From the NCBI GenBank assembly GCA_004555055.1, contig SFJN01000015.1, forward strand, positions 1 to 37,236: a stretch of 37,236 bases of DNA. The letters are read 5' to 3'. This document shows, one piece after another, positions 1 to 8,734 of the stretch (positions are counted from its first letter, which is position 1; each line of letters begins with the position of its first letter). The position numbers were made by a program, and so were the translations under genes. The DNA comes from Bacteroidales bacterium. Lineage in GTDB: Bacteria > Bacteroidota > Bacteroidia > Bacteroidales > Bacteroidaceae. The notes under the pieces are model-generated. The model had not been told where the DNA came from. It saw only the letters and a list, made by a program, of their open reading frames with translations, and ran no database searches.

Positions 1-609
1 ACCCGCCGTTGGCACTATGGCTTCAACATCGGTGTCCACGACCAGGGGCTCAACCTCGTCGGCAACGGATATGTCGACGAAGCCGGCAACCAATGGGTGT
101 CGGACTGCGACAGGCAGAATTTTGGCTTCAGTGTCGGAGTACTCGGCAGTCTTAAGCTCTGCAACTATATCGACATGCGCATCAATCCCGGATTGAATTT
201 CGGGTCGAAGCATATTCAGTACATCAACCTCCTTGACGGCTCGCGCCAGAGCCAGGACATGAAGTCGACCTACATAGCCGTTCCTGTCGATTTCAAGTTC
301 TGTGCCCGTCGCTACAATAACTACCGGCCCTATGCCCTTGCGGGAGCCATGGTACAGTACGACCTCACCTCGTCCAAGCATACCAAACTCCGCACCAAAC
401 CTTTTCAGACCTATCTTGAGGTAGGCCTGGGATGCGACCTTTATATGCCGTTCTTTAAGCTCATCCCCGAAATCAAGTTCTGTTTCGGATTGGGAAATAT
501 CTTGAAGAAGAACCGCAATGACATCACGGATCCCTCGCAGCTTATCTTTACGCAGAGCGTGGACCGTGCTACGGCAAATATGGTGGTCCTCAACCTCTAT
601 TTTGAGTAA
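1..609 (+). CDS. porT: PorT-like T9SS outer membrane beta-barrel protein (5' end missing)
   Basis: The reading frame is open from base 1, so the start and signal peptide lie outside the window; 202 codons remain. The visible part alternates polar and hydrophobic residues as in an outer membrane beta-barrel and ends in an aromatic-rich strand closing with Tyr-Phe-Glu. It matches what I recall of PorT/SprT: a KSTYIAVPVDFKF strand, the RRYNNYRPYALAG segment, the EVGLGCDLYMPFFKLIPE stretch, and a DPSQ...SVDRATANM end. PorT is an outer-membrane component needed for type IX secretion in Bacteroidetes. The T9SS-like C-terminus on the protein at 31353-32105 fits a genome with this system. An alternative is another PorT-family (PF13568-like) barrel that is not part of T9SS. 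A GTG at 97 could be miscalled as a start, but homology-like sequence continues upstream of it. Confidence 0.8.
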   Translation, partial: TRRWHYGFNIGVHDQGLNLVGNGYVDEAGNQWVSDCDRQNFGFSVGVLGSLKLCNYIDMRINPGLNFGSKHIQYINLLDGSRQSQDMKSTYIAVPVDFKFCARRYNNYRPYALAGAMVQYDLTSSKHTKLRTKPFQTYLEVGLGCDLYMPFFKLIPEIKFCFGLGNILKKNRNDITDPSQLIFTQSVDRATANMVVLNLYFE

Positions 610-686
610 GTGTTTATTGACGAGAATACTGCTCTTTCCTAATGATTGTGTAAAAAGTATCGAAAAAAACGCAAAAAGGCACTCGT

Positions 687-720
687 TCTGGGTGATTTTT
701 GTGTTTTTTTTGTATCTTTG
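687..720 (+). promoter_or_regulatory. Bacteroides-type promoter for the 802-2726 genes
   Basis: TATCTTTG at 713-720 is a perfect TAnnTTTG -7 box. A weak TCTG (687-690) stands 22 bp upstream in the place of the -33 TTTG. Transcription would begin near 727, leaving a leader of about 75 nt before the ATG at 802. Confidence 0.55.
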
Positions 721-801
721 TCATCGATTCCCACGCTGTTGCAGAAGATGAATGTCCAATGTAACGGTGCCTTCGTCCGTGATATTTATTTTTTTTACTA
801 T

Positions 802-1695
802 ATGATGAAACCCCTTTTCCTGATTTTTGCGTCATTGGCATATCCTGCCTTGACAGCCACGGCACAGTATATCGATCCTGAGGCCGAAGATGCAGACAGC
901 GTTTCCGTTGAGCAGGCAGTTCCCGAGCCGGAGCCAAGTGCCACGGAAGAGCCGAAACCGGCCCTCAACAGTGACCAGCTCGAAAAGCGTTGGAATCGCA
1001 AGAAGTGTTGGAATATCGGGTATTCCGTACCCACACTGGAGCGTAGGGACGGCACTTTTATGGACTGGGAAGCCGACTATGCCGTCTCCGTCAAGAATGT
1101 GCGTTCGCTCTATTTCCATAAGAAGCCTTTAGGAGGGATGGTAAAGATTGGGCTTGACTACAGCTTGCTGGACTTCACCTATTCGAAACTCCAGCTGAAA
1201 CATATCGAAGGCGTTGCCGCCGGTGAAGACACCTCCCTCCCCTCTGATCCCTCTGCCCCCTCTGCCCCCTCAGTCTCCGACGGATTCGATGAAATCGTCA
1301 GCGAAGACCCCAGTGGATCTATTTTTGACATCCTTGGATTCAATCTCGGCATGCACAAGCTGGACCAAACCTTTTCGGTGGGTCCGAGAATCACCGTCAA
1401 CCCCGTCGACCACCTTATGATAGGCGCTTATTTTCATGGCGGGTTCACGATGTCCGGCATCTACGAGAACGAGAATTTCTCCTATGGCTTCGGTTATACC
1501 CTCTCCACAGGTTTGTGCGTTTCCTACAAGGTCATCGGATTCGGCTTCGAATACCTGTGTGGAAAGGTAAAATACAAACAGATAGACTTCGACGAAATGG
1601 ACCTCGACGAGTTGTCCTTCTCCGAAATGTTCTCTTCCGAATCGTTCCGTCTCAAGCATAAGGGACCGAGAGTCTATGTCTCTTTCCGATTCTGA
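802..1695 (+). CDS. Putative outer membrane beta-barrel protein, unknown function
   Basis: 297 residues. I chose the ATG at 802 because it starts a clear signal peptide (MMKPLFLIFASLAYPALTA, cleavage near TATA-Q); the frame is open further upstream to 646, but that part would precede or overlap the promoter at 713-720. The mature protein has an acidic, proline-rich stretch (about residues 25-55), then alternating beta-strand-like segments and a terminal strand ending in Phe (VYVSFRF), which is the usual end of a beta-barrel. About residues 147-158 are a Ser-Pro-Ala linker encoded by a 9-bp tandem repeat. The lipoprotein gene follows after 32 bp and is probably co-transcribed. I do not recognise a characterised family; the barrel call is from pattern only. 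Confidence 0.6.
   Translation: MMKPLFLIFASLAYPALTATAQYIDPEAEDADSVSVEQAVPEPEPSATEEPKPALNSDQLEKRWNRKKCWNIGYSVPTLERRDGTFMDWEADYAVSVKNVRSLYFHKKPLGGMVKIGLDYSLLDFTYSKLQLKHIEGVAAGEDTSLPSDPSAPSAPSVSDGFDEIVSEDPSGSIFDILGFNLGMHKLDQTFSVGPRITVNPVDHLMIGAYFHGGFTMSGIYENENFSYGFGYTLSTGLCVSYKVIGFGFEYLCGKVKYKQIDFDEMDLDELSFSEMFSSESFRLKHKGPRVYVSFRF
1240..1275 (+). repeat. 9-bp tandem repeat inside the 802-1695 gene
   Basis: Four 9-nt units, the middle two identical (CCCTCTGCC) and the outer two diverged (CCCTCTGAT, CCCTCAGTC). They encode a Pro-Ser-Asp/Ala linker. A change of copy number would alter the linker length by three residues and keep the frame. Confidence 0.7.
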
Positions 1696-1727
1696 AAATA
1701 TTGACTACACCCCTAATTCCCACACAT

Positions 1728-2726
1728 ATGAAATACAATCTGTTACATATTGCAGCGGGCATGGCCCTCTGCCTTGGCATGCTCTCCTGTACTTCCGACG
1801 AAGAGAATGCACCCAGCACCAGCATCCCCGACGGAGCCCTGCCCTCCGAAACCTTCGTTCCTAACCGGCTGGCAGACGAGCCTTATGCCGAGGAGGCCAT
1901 CCTGGTGAAGGTCGAAGACTACGACGCCCCCTTCTATTCGCTTGAACTGATGGGCGACGGACATTATCTCCTCTCTTACGAACGCGAATATTATAGCAAT
2001 TCGCGTGCGGACCGTGGAGGAAAGCTTCGGAATACCATGCTGCACAGAGCGTCTGATGTACGCATCATGACGCGTGGGGCGGAATATACGGAAAGCGGAA
2101 AACTTTACGGAAACTATGAAGTAATCGGCGAGAAGGTCTACCGCCTCGACAATGGTTTGGAGGTGGATATGGGACCGATTTCCGAGTCCGGCGGCGTCAT
2201 CCGCTACAGAAACGACAACGGCACCTGGTCCACCGTCTCCGCGTCGGCATGGGATACGCCTGCCGATGAGGCCACACGCAGCATCTGCCGCGGATGGGAT
2301 GTCAACATCTTCGAGTTCTGGATCTACTTCAACGGTTATTATATCGCTCACGGTAAGGAAGTCATCAAGGACCAGAAGTGTGAGCGATACTTTAAGTGCC
2401 TTGGTGAAGACCTGTTCGATATTACCGAAGACGACTATTTCGACGACCAGAGCGACGTGGCCTATCACGTGTATTTCAGCGCAAACGGCACCTATGTCTG
2501 CTATTTCCTCAATGGCACCATCGAAACCCGCAACTGGAAGTGGGAGGATGCCACACGCGGTACCCTGCGGTTCTATGACTATGACGCATCTTCCGGTATC
2601 GGTTACGGTGGATACGACACCGTGCGTTTTGCCGGCAGCCAGATGCGGATCTACGAAGACTTTACGGATTACGAGGATGGAGCCAGTGCCCGCTGCATTG
2701 TCGTAAACACCTTTACAGCATCATGA
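1728..2726 (+). CDS. Surface-type lipoprotein, unknown function
   Basis: 332 residues. The ATG at 1728 gives a lipoprotein signal ending at Cys21 (LGMLSC). The cysteine is followed by TSDEEN, an acidic stretch like the lipoprotein export signal that sends Bacteroidetes lipoproteins to the cell surface. The rest is rich in Asp, Glu and Tyr, with no transmembrane segment and no catalytic motif I recognise. The C-terminal third contains lipocalin-like strands (GTYVCYFLNG, WKWEDATRGTLRFYDY), which could be a small beta-barrel lipid- or ligand-binding fold; that is a guess. An in-frame ATG at 1701 exists but would place nine extra residues before the signal. The stop overlaps the next start by 4 bp (ATGA), so the two are translationally coupled. 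Confidence 0.7.
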   Translation: MKYNLLHIAAGMALCLGMLSCTSDEENAPSTSIPDGALPSETFVPNRLADEPYAEEAILVKVEDYDAPFYSLELMGDGHYLLSYEREYYSNSRADRGGKLRNTMLHRASDVRIMTRGAEYTESGKLYGNYEVIGEKVYRLDNGLEVDMGPISESGGVIRYRNDNGTWSTVSASAWDTPADEATRSICRGWDVNIFEFWIYFNGYYIAHGKEVIKDQKCERYFKCLGEDLFDITEDDYFDDQSDVAYHVYFSANGTYVCYFLNGTIETRNWKWEDATRGTLRFYDYDASSGIGYGGYDTVRFAGSQMRIYEDFTDYEDGASARCIVVNTFTAS

Positions 2727-3649
2727 ATCCCTGTAGGTTGAACCGCGGGCTGCTTTTCACCCTCTTCCTCTTTCTTTCTACCATCTTGCCGTCTTCGGCA
2801 GTGGCATTTACGGAACGCGGCTTTGAGGTAGTCAACGGTGAGCATCGGCTGCCCGGTACGCTCTGCCTTCCTGACGGAGATGTCCGTGCGGTAGTCGTCT
2901 TTGTCCATGGCAGCGGTCCACAGGACCGCGACGAGACATTGGGGGCCAACCGGTTTTTCCTCAGTCTTGCCCATGCCTTTGCCGCGGAGGGTATCGCCTC
3001 GTTGCGTTACGACAAGCGGACTTTTGTGGAGAGGCGCGCTGCAGAAGGCTTTACCTATCGTGACGAGAGTGTCGACGATGCCATCTGTGCAGCACGTTTG
3101 CTGCACGAAGCCGGATACCGCCACATCTACATCGTCGGCCACAGTCTGGGCGGACATCTTGCTCCGCTCATCGTTGACGGTGCGAGGGAGTGGGTCGAAG
3201 GTGCCGTCATCCTTTCGGGCAATGCCTTCACCCTGACGGAATGCATCCGCACGCAGGTCCGGTATCTCGGCAAGCAGCAGGGACTCAACGAAGCCCTTAT
3301 CCAGTCGGGCATTGACCGCATGCTGGCATCGCTCCCCGAATCGTACCTTGCTTTCGACCGTGATTACAATGCCACGAAGACTGCCGCCCGCGTGGCGACC
3401 GACAATCCTCACACCAGATGGATGGTGGTGCAGGGTGGCCACGACTATCAGGTGACGTTCGCCGATTATTCGCAGTGGACCATGGCTCTCGGAAAGCGTG
3501 CCACATATTTTTTCGGTCCTACGCTCGACCATCTTCTGCGTTCCCTCCCCGCCATGGCTACCCCCGAAGACTACCTGCGTGAGGGCGAGACTTCGCCTGA
3601 AGCCCTTGCTGCCATCACCGCCTTCATCCTTTCAGATACCACGGAGTAG
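2723..3649 (+). CDS. Secreted alpha/beta hydrolase (esterase/peptidase-like)
   Basis: 308 residues starting with a hydrophobic signal-like segment (about residues 8-28), so probably periplasmic or surface located. The alpha/beta-hydrolase signature is complete: oxyanion-region motif VVVFVHGSGPQDRD (57-70), nucleophile elbow GHSLGG with Ser141, a likely acid Asp241 in VVQGGHDYQV, and a likely catalytic His270 in LDHLL. The arrangement resembles the hydrolases often annotated as YP/DUF-type esterases or dienelactone-hydrolase-like peptidases; the substrate cannot be inferred. The start overlaps the preceding lipoprotein gene by 4 bp, suggesting a shared job at the envelope, for example attacking a substrate that the lipoprotein binds. 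A strong terminator follows at 3680. Confidence 0.85.
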   Translation: MNPCRLNRGLLFTLFLFLSTILPSSAVAFTERGFEVVNGEHRLPGTLCLPDGDVRAVVVFVHGSGPQDRDETLGANRFFLSLAHAFAAEGIASLRYDKRTFVERRAAEGFTYRDESVDDAICAARLLHEAGYRHIYIVGHSLGGHLAPLIVDGAREWVEGAVILSGNAFTLTECIRTQVRYLGKQQGLNEALIQSGIDRMLASLPESYLAFDRDYNATKTAARVATDNPHTRWMVVQGGHDYQVTFADYSQWTMALGKRATYFFGPTLDHLLRSLPAMATPEDYLREGETSPEALAAITAFILSDTTE

Positions 3650-3679
3650 CCTCACAGCCCTCCATTCATACAAATAAAG

Positions 3680-3717
3680 AATCCGGGAAAGATGCCCTAC
3701 CGCATCCTTCCCGGATT
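3680..3717. terminator. Intrinsic terminator after the hydrolase gene
   Basis: A stem of AATCCGGGAA-A-GATGC with GCATC-C-TTCCCGGATT (one mismatch) around a 6-nt loop, with TTTTC at its 3' edge. On the minus strand it is followed by a T-rich stretch too, so it could also stop transcripts of the minus-strand gene at 3972-6206. Confidence 0.8.
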
Positions 3718-3971
3718 TTCATGGTGATTCCGCAAAGCCCGAAGTATTCCGAAGATTGGTGTGCGATTCCGATATTGTGCTTCCGGAAACGGTTCAGGAG
3801 TAATATCAGATTAGTCGTACCTGTTGTTACTCAAAACTTTACTATTCTTTCTTTTCCGTGTTCTGCAATGTTTCGGTATTTTACGGTCCTGTGGCTGCGT
3901 TGCAACACGGACTCTCGCAGTTGAGCCGATGTATGCCTTTAGACATCATGTCGCAACGGGATTGCCGGGTG
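3718..3971. other. Intergenic, no gene seen
   Basis: Between the terminator and the 3' end of the 7TM-HD gene, so not a promoter region for either flanking gene (convergent). The short open frames here have no start context or recognisable protein sequence. I see no RNA gene. Confidence 0.5.
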
Positions 3972-6206
3972 TCATGGGCGTTCGTCATTGCCGCCTTCGT
4001 TGCTGTCTGCATTTTTGTCTTCGGTCGTCTGCAGGTCGGTCGGTGCTGTGGCGTTGGGCTGTTGCGGCGATGACTGTGTTTTCGGACCTTTCCATACCCA
4101 GTTGTTGCTGCTGAAGATGTGCTTGCGGCGTGTCGTTACGGGGGCGTCGGAGGTGTTGTTTTCCTGTGCGGACTGTTCACCGCGGTTGAGTTCGGGATAG
4201 GCGATGCGGGTGTGGTAGATGGTCTTGAGCGAGTCGATGAACACCTGTTTGGCATCGGAAATGTCCTTGAAGGTGATGGGGCACTCCTTGAAGTATCCCT
4301 CGGCCTGTTGGCTGTCGATGATGCGGTTGACGAGTGCGGAGATGCTCTCTTCGCTGTATTCCTTGAGCGATCGGCTGGCGGCTTCCACGGCGTCTGCCAT
4401 CATCAGGATGGCCTGTTCGCGGGTGAAGGGGTTGCGCCCGGGGTAGGTGAAATCCTCCTTGTTGACGTTCTCCTCGCCCAGTTTGTTGCAGCTCTGTATG
4501 TAGAAGTAGCGCGTCATCCCTGTGCCGTGATGGGTGAGGATGAAGTCGCGGATAATCTTCGGCAGGCGTTCGCGCTCCGCCATTTTCAGCCCCTCGGTGA
4601 CATGTCCGATGATGATGGAAGCCGAGCTCTTTTCGGAAATCATGTCGTGCGGGTTCACGTCCGTCTGGTTTTCTGTGAAGAATGCCGGGCGGCTGAGTTT
4701 CCCGATGTCGTGGTAGAGTGCCCCGGTACGCACAAGCTGCACCTTTGCCCCGATTTTGTCCGCCACCTCGGCAGCCAGATTTGCCACCTGCATGCTGTGG
4801 ATGAAGGTGCCCTGTGCCTCCTTCGACATGCGTCGGAGGATGCGCGAATTGGTGTTCGAAAGCTCAATGAGGGTTACGGTTGAGGTGAAGCCGAAGATTC
4901 GCTCGATGAGGTAGAGCAGGGGATAGGCTGAGAGGAGCGCCACGCCGTTGAAGGCGATGTGGGTGTAGAGGCGCTTGTTGAGTCCGTTGAGGCTCACGCC
5001 CTGCGAGAGTTCGTAGCAAACCCCCATGGCGCACATGGCGAGGGTGACGTAGGCGGCGGTGCGGAAGAGCTGCTGGCGCTCGGTAAGGTCGCGAAGGCTG
5101 TAGATGGCAACCAGGCCGCCCACCATCTCGATGAGTACGAACTGGTAGCAGGTGACAAGGGGGATGCTTGAAATCAGTACAAGAACGGTATGAACCATGA
5201 AGGCAGTACGCGTGTCCATGAAGATGCGTACAAAGATGGCCGCCATGGCAAAAGGTATGAGGTAGACCGTGAGGAGGTTGAAGCGTAGCATCAGGCAACT
5301 GATGACGCAGAAGAAGGTGATGACGCAGAAGAGGAGGCAGATGCTCTGGAAACTCGAGAACAGGTCGCGGCGGAACAGGTTGAGGTAGGCCAGCAGTAGG
5401 GCGAAGAGTATGATGACCATGCCGCCCTGACCGGCCATCAGCCTCCGTGCCTTGCTCGAGGACTGCGAGGAATTCTCCCTGATTTCGTCGCGGAAGGAGT
5501 CGAGTTTGGCCTTTTTCACCGAGTCCACGCGTTCGGCGCGGTCGATGATGAGCTCGCCCTGTTCGACGTAACCGTCGGTGGTGGATACCGATGCGAGGAT
5601 GTTTTCGCGGGCTTCGTGCGTCTTGGTGCTGTCGTAGAGGATATTGGCCTCGAGGTATTTGTTCAGGTCCAGGCGTGTCAGGATTTCGCGCGAATAGGTC
5701 TCCGCCTCGTTTGCCATGAGGTATTCATAGGCAGTTCGTGTGGAGAAGACGTCCGTGACAGCGTGTGTGGTGGCGGTCTTTCCGTCGATGATGCTCACAT
5801 TCGTTGCCTTGGCATTCTGGATGCGTTTGTAGACATCGGGCTCCATGACGCCTTGTTCGTACACCTGTTGCAGCAGTTCCACCGCATGGGTATAGTAGGT
5901 GTAGGGGACGTCGGGGAAACGTCCCTCGGCATAGTCGCTGCGGAAGTTCCGCACCATCTGTTTGCCGATGGCGGGAGCGGCGTTGAAGTAGGGCGTAAGC
6001 TGTTCCAGGGCCTTCTCGCGCTCTTGTTGGAGTTTCAATTCCGACTTTTTGACGGGGAATGCGAATTTTGCAATGAGGGGGTCGTAACGCCACGGCTGTC
6101 CCTGGACATATTCATAGTTGAAGGCTTCCTTGTCTTTTGGAAGCACCCATAGAATGCATATGAGGCTAATGAAAATGCAAAGGAAATAGTGGAATTTCTC
6201 TTTCAT
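3972..6206 (-). CDS. pgpH: 7TM-HD hydrolase, c-di-AMP phosphodiesterase (PgpH type)
   Basis: 744 residues. Order of parts: one N-terminal membrane helix (about 5-23), an extracytoplasmic domain (about 30-255, the 7TMR-HDED region), a block of seven membrane helices (about 260-437), and a cytoplasmic HD phosphohydrolase domain (about 455-690). Metal-binding motifs are visible: GTFIHS with His470, YHDIGK with His499-Asp500, IIGHVTEG with His535 and LTHHGTG with His559-His560, then a late Asp in MMADAVEAASR. PgpH-type enzymes break down cyclic di-AMP and so affect potassium and osmotic control. The last 55 residues are a low-complexity polar tail (Asn, Gln, Glu, Thr) that the core domain does not need. 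The gene stands alone on the minus strand with its own promoter at 6380-6411. The gene symbol rests on architecture rather than a direct match. Confidence 0.9.
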   Translation of the reverse strand: MKEKFHYFLCIFISLICILWVLPKDKEAFNYEYVQGQPWRYDPLIAKFAFPVKKSELKLQQEREKALEQLTPYFNAAPAIGKQMVRNFRSDYAEGRFPDVPYTYYTHAVELLQQVYEQGVMEPDVYKRIQNAKATNVSIIDGKTATTHAVTDVFSTRTAYEYLMANEAETYSREILTRLDLNKYLEANILYDSTKTHEARENILASVSTTDGYVEQGELIIDRAERVDSVKKAKLDSFRDEIRENSSQSSSKARRLMAGQGGMVIILFALLLAYLNLFRRDLFSSFQSICLLFCVITFFCVISCLMLRFNLLTVYLIPFAMAAIFVRIFMDTRTAFMVHTVLVLISSIPLVTCYQFVLIEMVGGLVAIYSLRDLTERQQLFRTAAYVTLAMCAMGVCYELSQGVSLNGLNKRLYTHIAFNGVALLSAYPLLYLIERIFGFTSTVTLIELSNTNSRILRRMSKEAQGTFIHSMQVANLAAEVADKIGAKVQLVRTGALYHDIGKLSRPAFFTENQTDVNPHDMISEKSSASIIIGHVTEGLKMAERERLPKIIRDFILTHHGTGMTRYFYIQSCNKLGEENVNKEDFTYPGRNPFTREQAILMMADAVEAASRSLKEYSEESISALVNRIIDSQQAEGYFKECPITFKDISDAKQVFIDSLKTIYHTRIAYPELNRGEQSAQENNTSDAPVTTRRKHIFSSNNWVWKGPKTQSSPQQPNATAPTDLQTTEDKNADSNEGGNDERP

Positions 6207-6379
6207 GGTTCTAAAAAAAAATGGGGGAGGGGGGAAGACCTCTCCTGCACCGTCCTCCCGGCAGCAAAAAACTCCAAGGCGGTAGGGAGAAGGATGCGGT
6301 GACGGCCGCAGCGCAGCACGAGGTGTACCAAGAGGTGTTTCACCACCGCTTATCGGAATCCCCTATAAACAAGTTGCTG

Positions 6380-6411
6380 CGAATTTACGGCAAAAACCCC
6401 CATTCTCCAAA
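6380..6411 (-). promoter_or_regulatory. Promoter of the 7TM-HD gene
   Basis: Read on the minus strand: TTTG (6411-6408), 20 bp, then TAAATTCG (6387-6380), one mismatch from TAnnTTTG. The leader to the ATG at 6206 would be about 165 nt. Confidence 0.5.
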
Positions 6412-6426
6412 TTTTGTACAGTAAAA

Positions 6427-6458
6427 CTTGGCGGTATGGCGGAAAGTCTGTAATTTTG
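6427..6458 (+). promoter_or_regulatory. Promoter of the ompH-murI genes
   Basis: CTTG (6427-6430), 20 bp, then TAATTTTG (6451-6458), a perfect TAnnTTTG box. Predicted start near 6465, about 100 nt ahead of the ATG at 6565. Confidence 0.65.
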
Positions 6459-6564
6459 CCGCCATATCATGTGCCGCTTTGCCAATGTGGCATCAAGTCG
6501 GAATCCAACTGTCCGTGCTTTTACAGCGGACATTTCGGAGGATGCAACCCCAACCGTTGAGACC

Positions 6565-7140
6565 ATGCGAAAGCCAATCTTTTTCTACTTCTTTTCTGTG
6601 ATGGCATGCCTGTTGGCCATGCTTCCCACCACGGCCTTTGCCCAGCAGACGGCCGAAGCGGTCGGAAGCATGGAGAATCCCCTCCCTGTCGCCCCCCGTT
6701 ACGGATATTGCAGCCACAAGCAGTTGCTCGAAAGCATGCCGGAATACGTGCAGGCCATTGCGCAACTCAAGAGTCTGCGCGGAAAATATGAAAGCGAGGC
6801 GAGCCACAACGAGGAGGACTTCCGCCGCCGTTTCCAGGAATATCTCCAGGGGCAGAAGGAATTTCCGGAAGCCATCCTGCTGAAGCGCCAGGCCGACCTG
6901 GAACGGAGCATGGAGGAAGGTCTTGCCTTCAGGGCCCAGGCCGATTCGCTCCTGCAACAGGCAGAAATCGACCTCATGCGGCCGCTGCATGCCCGCATCG
7001 ATGCCGCCATCCGCGCGGTGGCCATCGAACACGGATATGAATGTGTGGTCAATACGGATGCTGGAGCATTCCCCTTCCTCAACCCAGCGTTGAGTGAGGA
7101 CATCACGGCTTTCGTCTCGGAAAAGCTCCGTGACGAATAG
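6565..7140 (+). CDS. OmpH/Skp family periplasmic chaperone
   Basis: 191 residues. The ATG at 6565 begins a normal signal peptide (MRKPIFFYFFSVMACLLAML, cleavage near AFA-QQ at 26). The mature part follows the Skp/OmpH plan: a short beta segment (YGYCSHKQLLESMPEY), long charged helices predicted as coiled coil (about residues 60-140, rich in Glu, Arg, Gln), and a final segment ILLKRQADLERSMEEGL leading to a closing beta part around YECVVNTDAGAFPFLNP. Skp-type trimers hold unfolded outer-membrane proteins in the periplasm. In Bacteroidetes ompH-like genes often sit just before murI, as here (105-bp gap). The frame is open upstream to 6469 but those codons would lie within the leader after the promoter and spoil the signal peptide. 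Confidence 0.85.
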   Translation: MRKPIFFYFFSVMACLLAMLPTTAFAQQTAEAVGSMENPLPVAPRYGYCSHKQLLESMPEYVQAIAQLKSLRGKYESEASHNEEDFRRRFQEYLQGQKEFPEAILLKRQADLERSMEEGLAFRAQADSLLQQAEIDLMRPLHARIDAAIRAVAIEHGYECVVNTDAGAFPFLNPALSEDITAFVSEKLRDE

Positions 7141-7245
7141 GTTCCGGCACGGCATGGCGGCATATGGCATGCGGAAAACCGAGTTTCGGTATACGAGAGC
7201 AGATGCCGACCATAAACGACCGTAAGGTCTAAACCAACACCCCAT

Positions 7246-8058
7246 ATGATTGGAATTTTTGACAGCGGCTATGGTGGGCTGAGCGTGATGAGGCAGATAC
7301 GGAGGCTGATGCCTGAATACGATTACCTCTACCTTGGCGACAATGCCCGCGCTCCTTACGGTCCGCGCTCCTACGACGTCGTATACCACTATACCCTTCA
7401 GGCCGTGGAAGCCCTCTTTGCACGTGGTTGCGAACTGGTGATACTGGCCTGCAACACTGCCTCGGCCAAGGCTCTGAGGACCATCCAGCAGCACGACCTG
7501 CAGCGGCTCGGGGCCACACGGCGTGTGCTGGGCGTCATACGTCCCACCGTGGAGGCCATCGGCGACATCACCCGCACCCGCCATATCGGCATCCTTGCCA
7601 CGCAGGGAACTGTAGGGTCGATGTCGTACAATATGGAAATTGCCAAGCTCTTCCCCGATATCCACGTCACGGCACAGGCGTGTCCCATGTGGGTGCCGCT
7701 GGTGGAATACGGCGAATACGACACTCCGGGTGCCGACTATTTCGTGAAGAAACGCATCGATGCCGTCATGGCTGCCGATCCCCTCATCGATACCCTCGTG
7801 CTTGCCTGCACCCACTATCCCCTGCTGATGGACAAGATACGCCGCCATTCGCCGCCGGCGGTGAAGATTCTTCCGCAGGGCGAAATCATAGCCGCCTCGT
7901 TGAAGGACTACCTGCACAGGCATCCCGAGATGGATACCCGTCTGCAGCGGCACGGCACAGCACGGTTTCTGACCACCGAGGACCCGCAGAAGTTCTGTGA
8001 AAGTGCCACCATCTTCATGCCGCATACCGATGTCCAGGTGGAACGCATCCAACTCTGA
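7246..8058 (+). CDS. murI: Glutamate racemase
   Basis: 270 residues, the usual length. It converts L-glutamate to D-glutamate for peptidoglycan, in the cytoplasm, without a cofactor. The two active-site cysteines sit in the expected motifs: ACNTAS (Cys69) and ACTHYPLL (Cys188). The N-terminal FDSGYGGLSV (Asp6, Ser7) and LGDNARAPYG blocks that bind the substrate are intact, as is GTVGSMSY (121-128). The start at 7246 is the only one that retains the N-terminal GIFDSG strand. It follows the ompH-like gene and probably shares its promoter; cysC starts 28 bp downstream. Confidence 0.97.
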   Translation: MIGIFDSGYGGLSVMRQIRRLMPEYDYLYLGDNARAPYGPRSYDVVYHYTLQAVEALFARGCELVILACNTASAKALRTIQQHDLQRLGATRRVLGVIRPTVEAIGDITRTRHIGILATQGTVGSMSYNMEIAKLFPDIHVTAQACPMWVPLVEYGEYDTPGADYFVKKRIDAVMAADPLIDTLVLACTHYPLLMDKIRRHSPPAVKILPQGEIIAASLKDYLHRHPEMDTRLQRHGTARFLTTEDPQKFCESATIFMPHTDVQVERIQL

Positions 8059-8086
8059 AAATCCCCCTGCCCCCCCATAAAGAAAT

Positions 8087-8677
8087 ATGCAAGATATTGA
8101 CAACCTCTATCCCATCACCGACCGTATGCTTCCCCGCCAGGCGAAGGAAGAGCTGCTCGGCCAGCGCGGCGTGATGATATGGATGACCGGCCTTTCGGGC
8201 TCCGGCAAGAGCACCGTGGCCCTGGCTCTCGAGCGCGAACTTCACCGCCGGGGTCGTCTCGTGCGCCTGCTTGACGGCGACAATGTGCGTACGGGCATCA
8301 ACCGCGGTTTGGGCTTCTCGCCCGAGGACCGTTTGGAGAACATCCGCCGCATAGCCGAGGTAGGCCGTCTCTTTGTCGACACCGGCATCATCACCATCGC
8401 CTGTTTCGTGAGTCCCACCCGCGAACTCCGTGAGATGGCACGCCGTATCATCGGCAGCGACGACTTCCTCGAAGTCTACATCTCCACTCCGCTTGCCGAA
8501 TGCGAGCGCCGCGACGTCAAGGGCCTCTATGCCCGTGCCCGGCGTGGCGAAGTCAAGGACTTTACAGGCATTTCCGCACCCTTCGAAGCCCCCGAACATC
8601 CTGCACTCAGCCTCGATACCTCGTGCCTGAGTGTAGAGGAGAGTGTAGAACGCATCATCAGTCTTCTCAATCTCTGA
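8087..8677 (+). CDS. cysC: Adenylylsulfate kinase
   Basis: 196 residues. It phosphorylates adenosine 5'-phosphosulfate (APS) with ATP to PAPS in sulfate activation. Walker A is GLSGSGKST (35-43). Family motifs are intact: LLDGDNVRTGINRGLGFSPEDR for APS binding, NIRRIAEVGRLF, the CFVSPTRELRE loop, and DVKGLYARARRGEVKDFTGISAPFE (lid region). The short N-terminal extension (about 20 residues) is normal. It lies 28 bp after murI and 57 bp before cysD; the pairing with cysD is typical of Bacteroides-type sulfate clusters. Confidence 0.96.
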   Translation: MQDIDNLYPITDRMLPRQAKEELLGQRGVMIWMTGLSGSGKSTVALALERELHRRGRLVRLLDGDNVRTGINRGLGFSPEDRLENIRRIAEVGRLFVDTGIITIACFVSPTRELREMARRIIGSDDFLEVYISTPLAECERRDVKGLYARARRGEVKDFTGISAPFEAPEHPALSLDTSCLSVEESVERIISLLNL

Positions 8678-8734
8678 CGGCCGGTCGCTGGAAATCCATC
8701 CGTAATTCATTCCCCTGAACAAACATTATCAGAA

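Larger units (their letters stand above)
6207..6564. other. Divergent promoter region between pgpH-like gene and ompH-like gene
   Basis: 358 bp holding one promoter candidate for each direction (6380-6411 minus, 6427-6458 plus). The G-rich stretch at about 6220-6260 next to the pgpH start would form part of its 5' leader. An upstream ATG-type frame begins at 6469 but lacks a signal peptide there, so I do not extend the ompH-like gene to it. Confidence 0.5.

Noticed and set aside
6493..8103. A 536-codon minus-strand frame
   Set aside because: It is a shadow of ompH and murI, both clear genes; it has no coherent domain.
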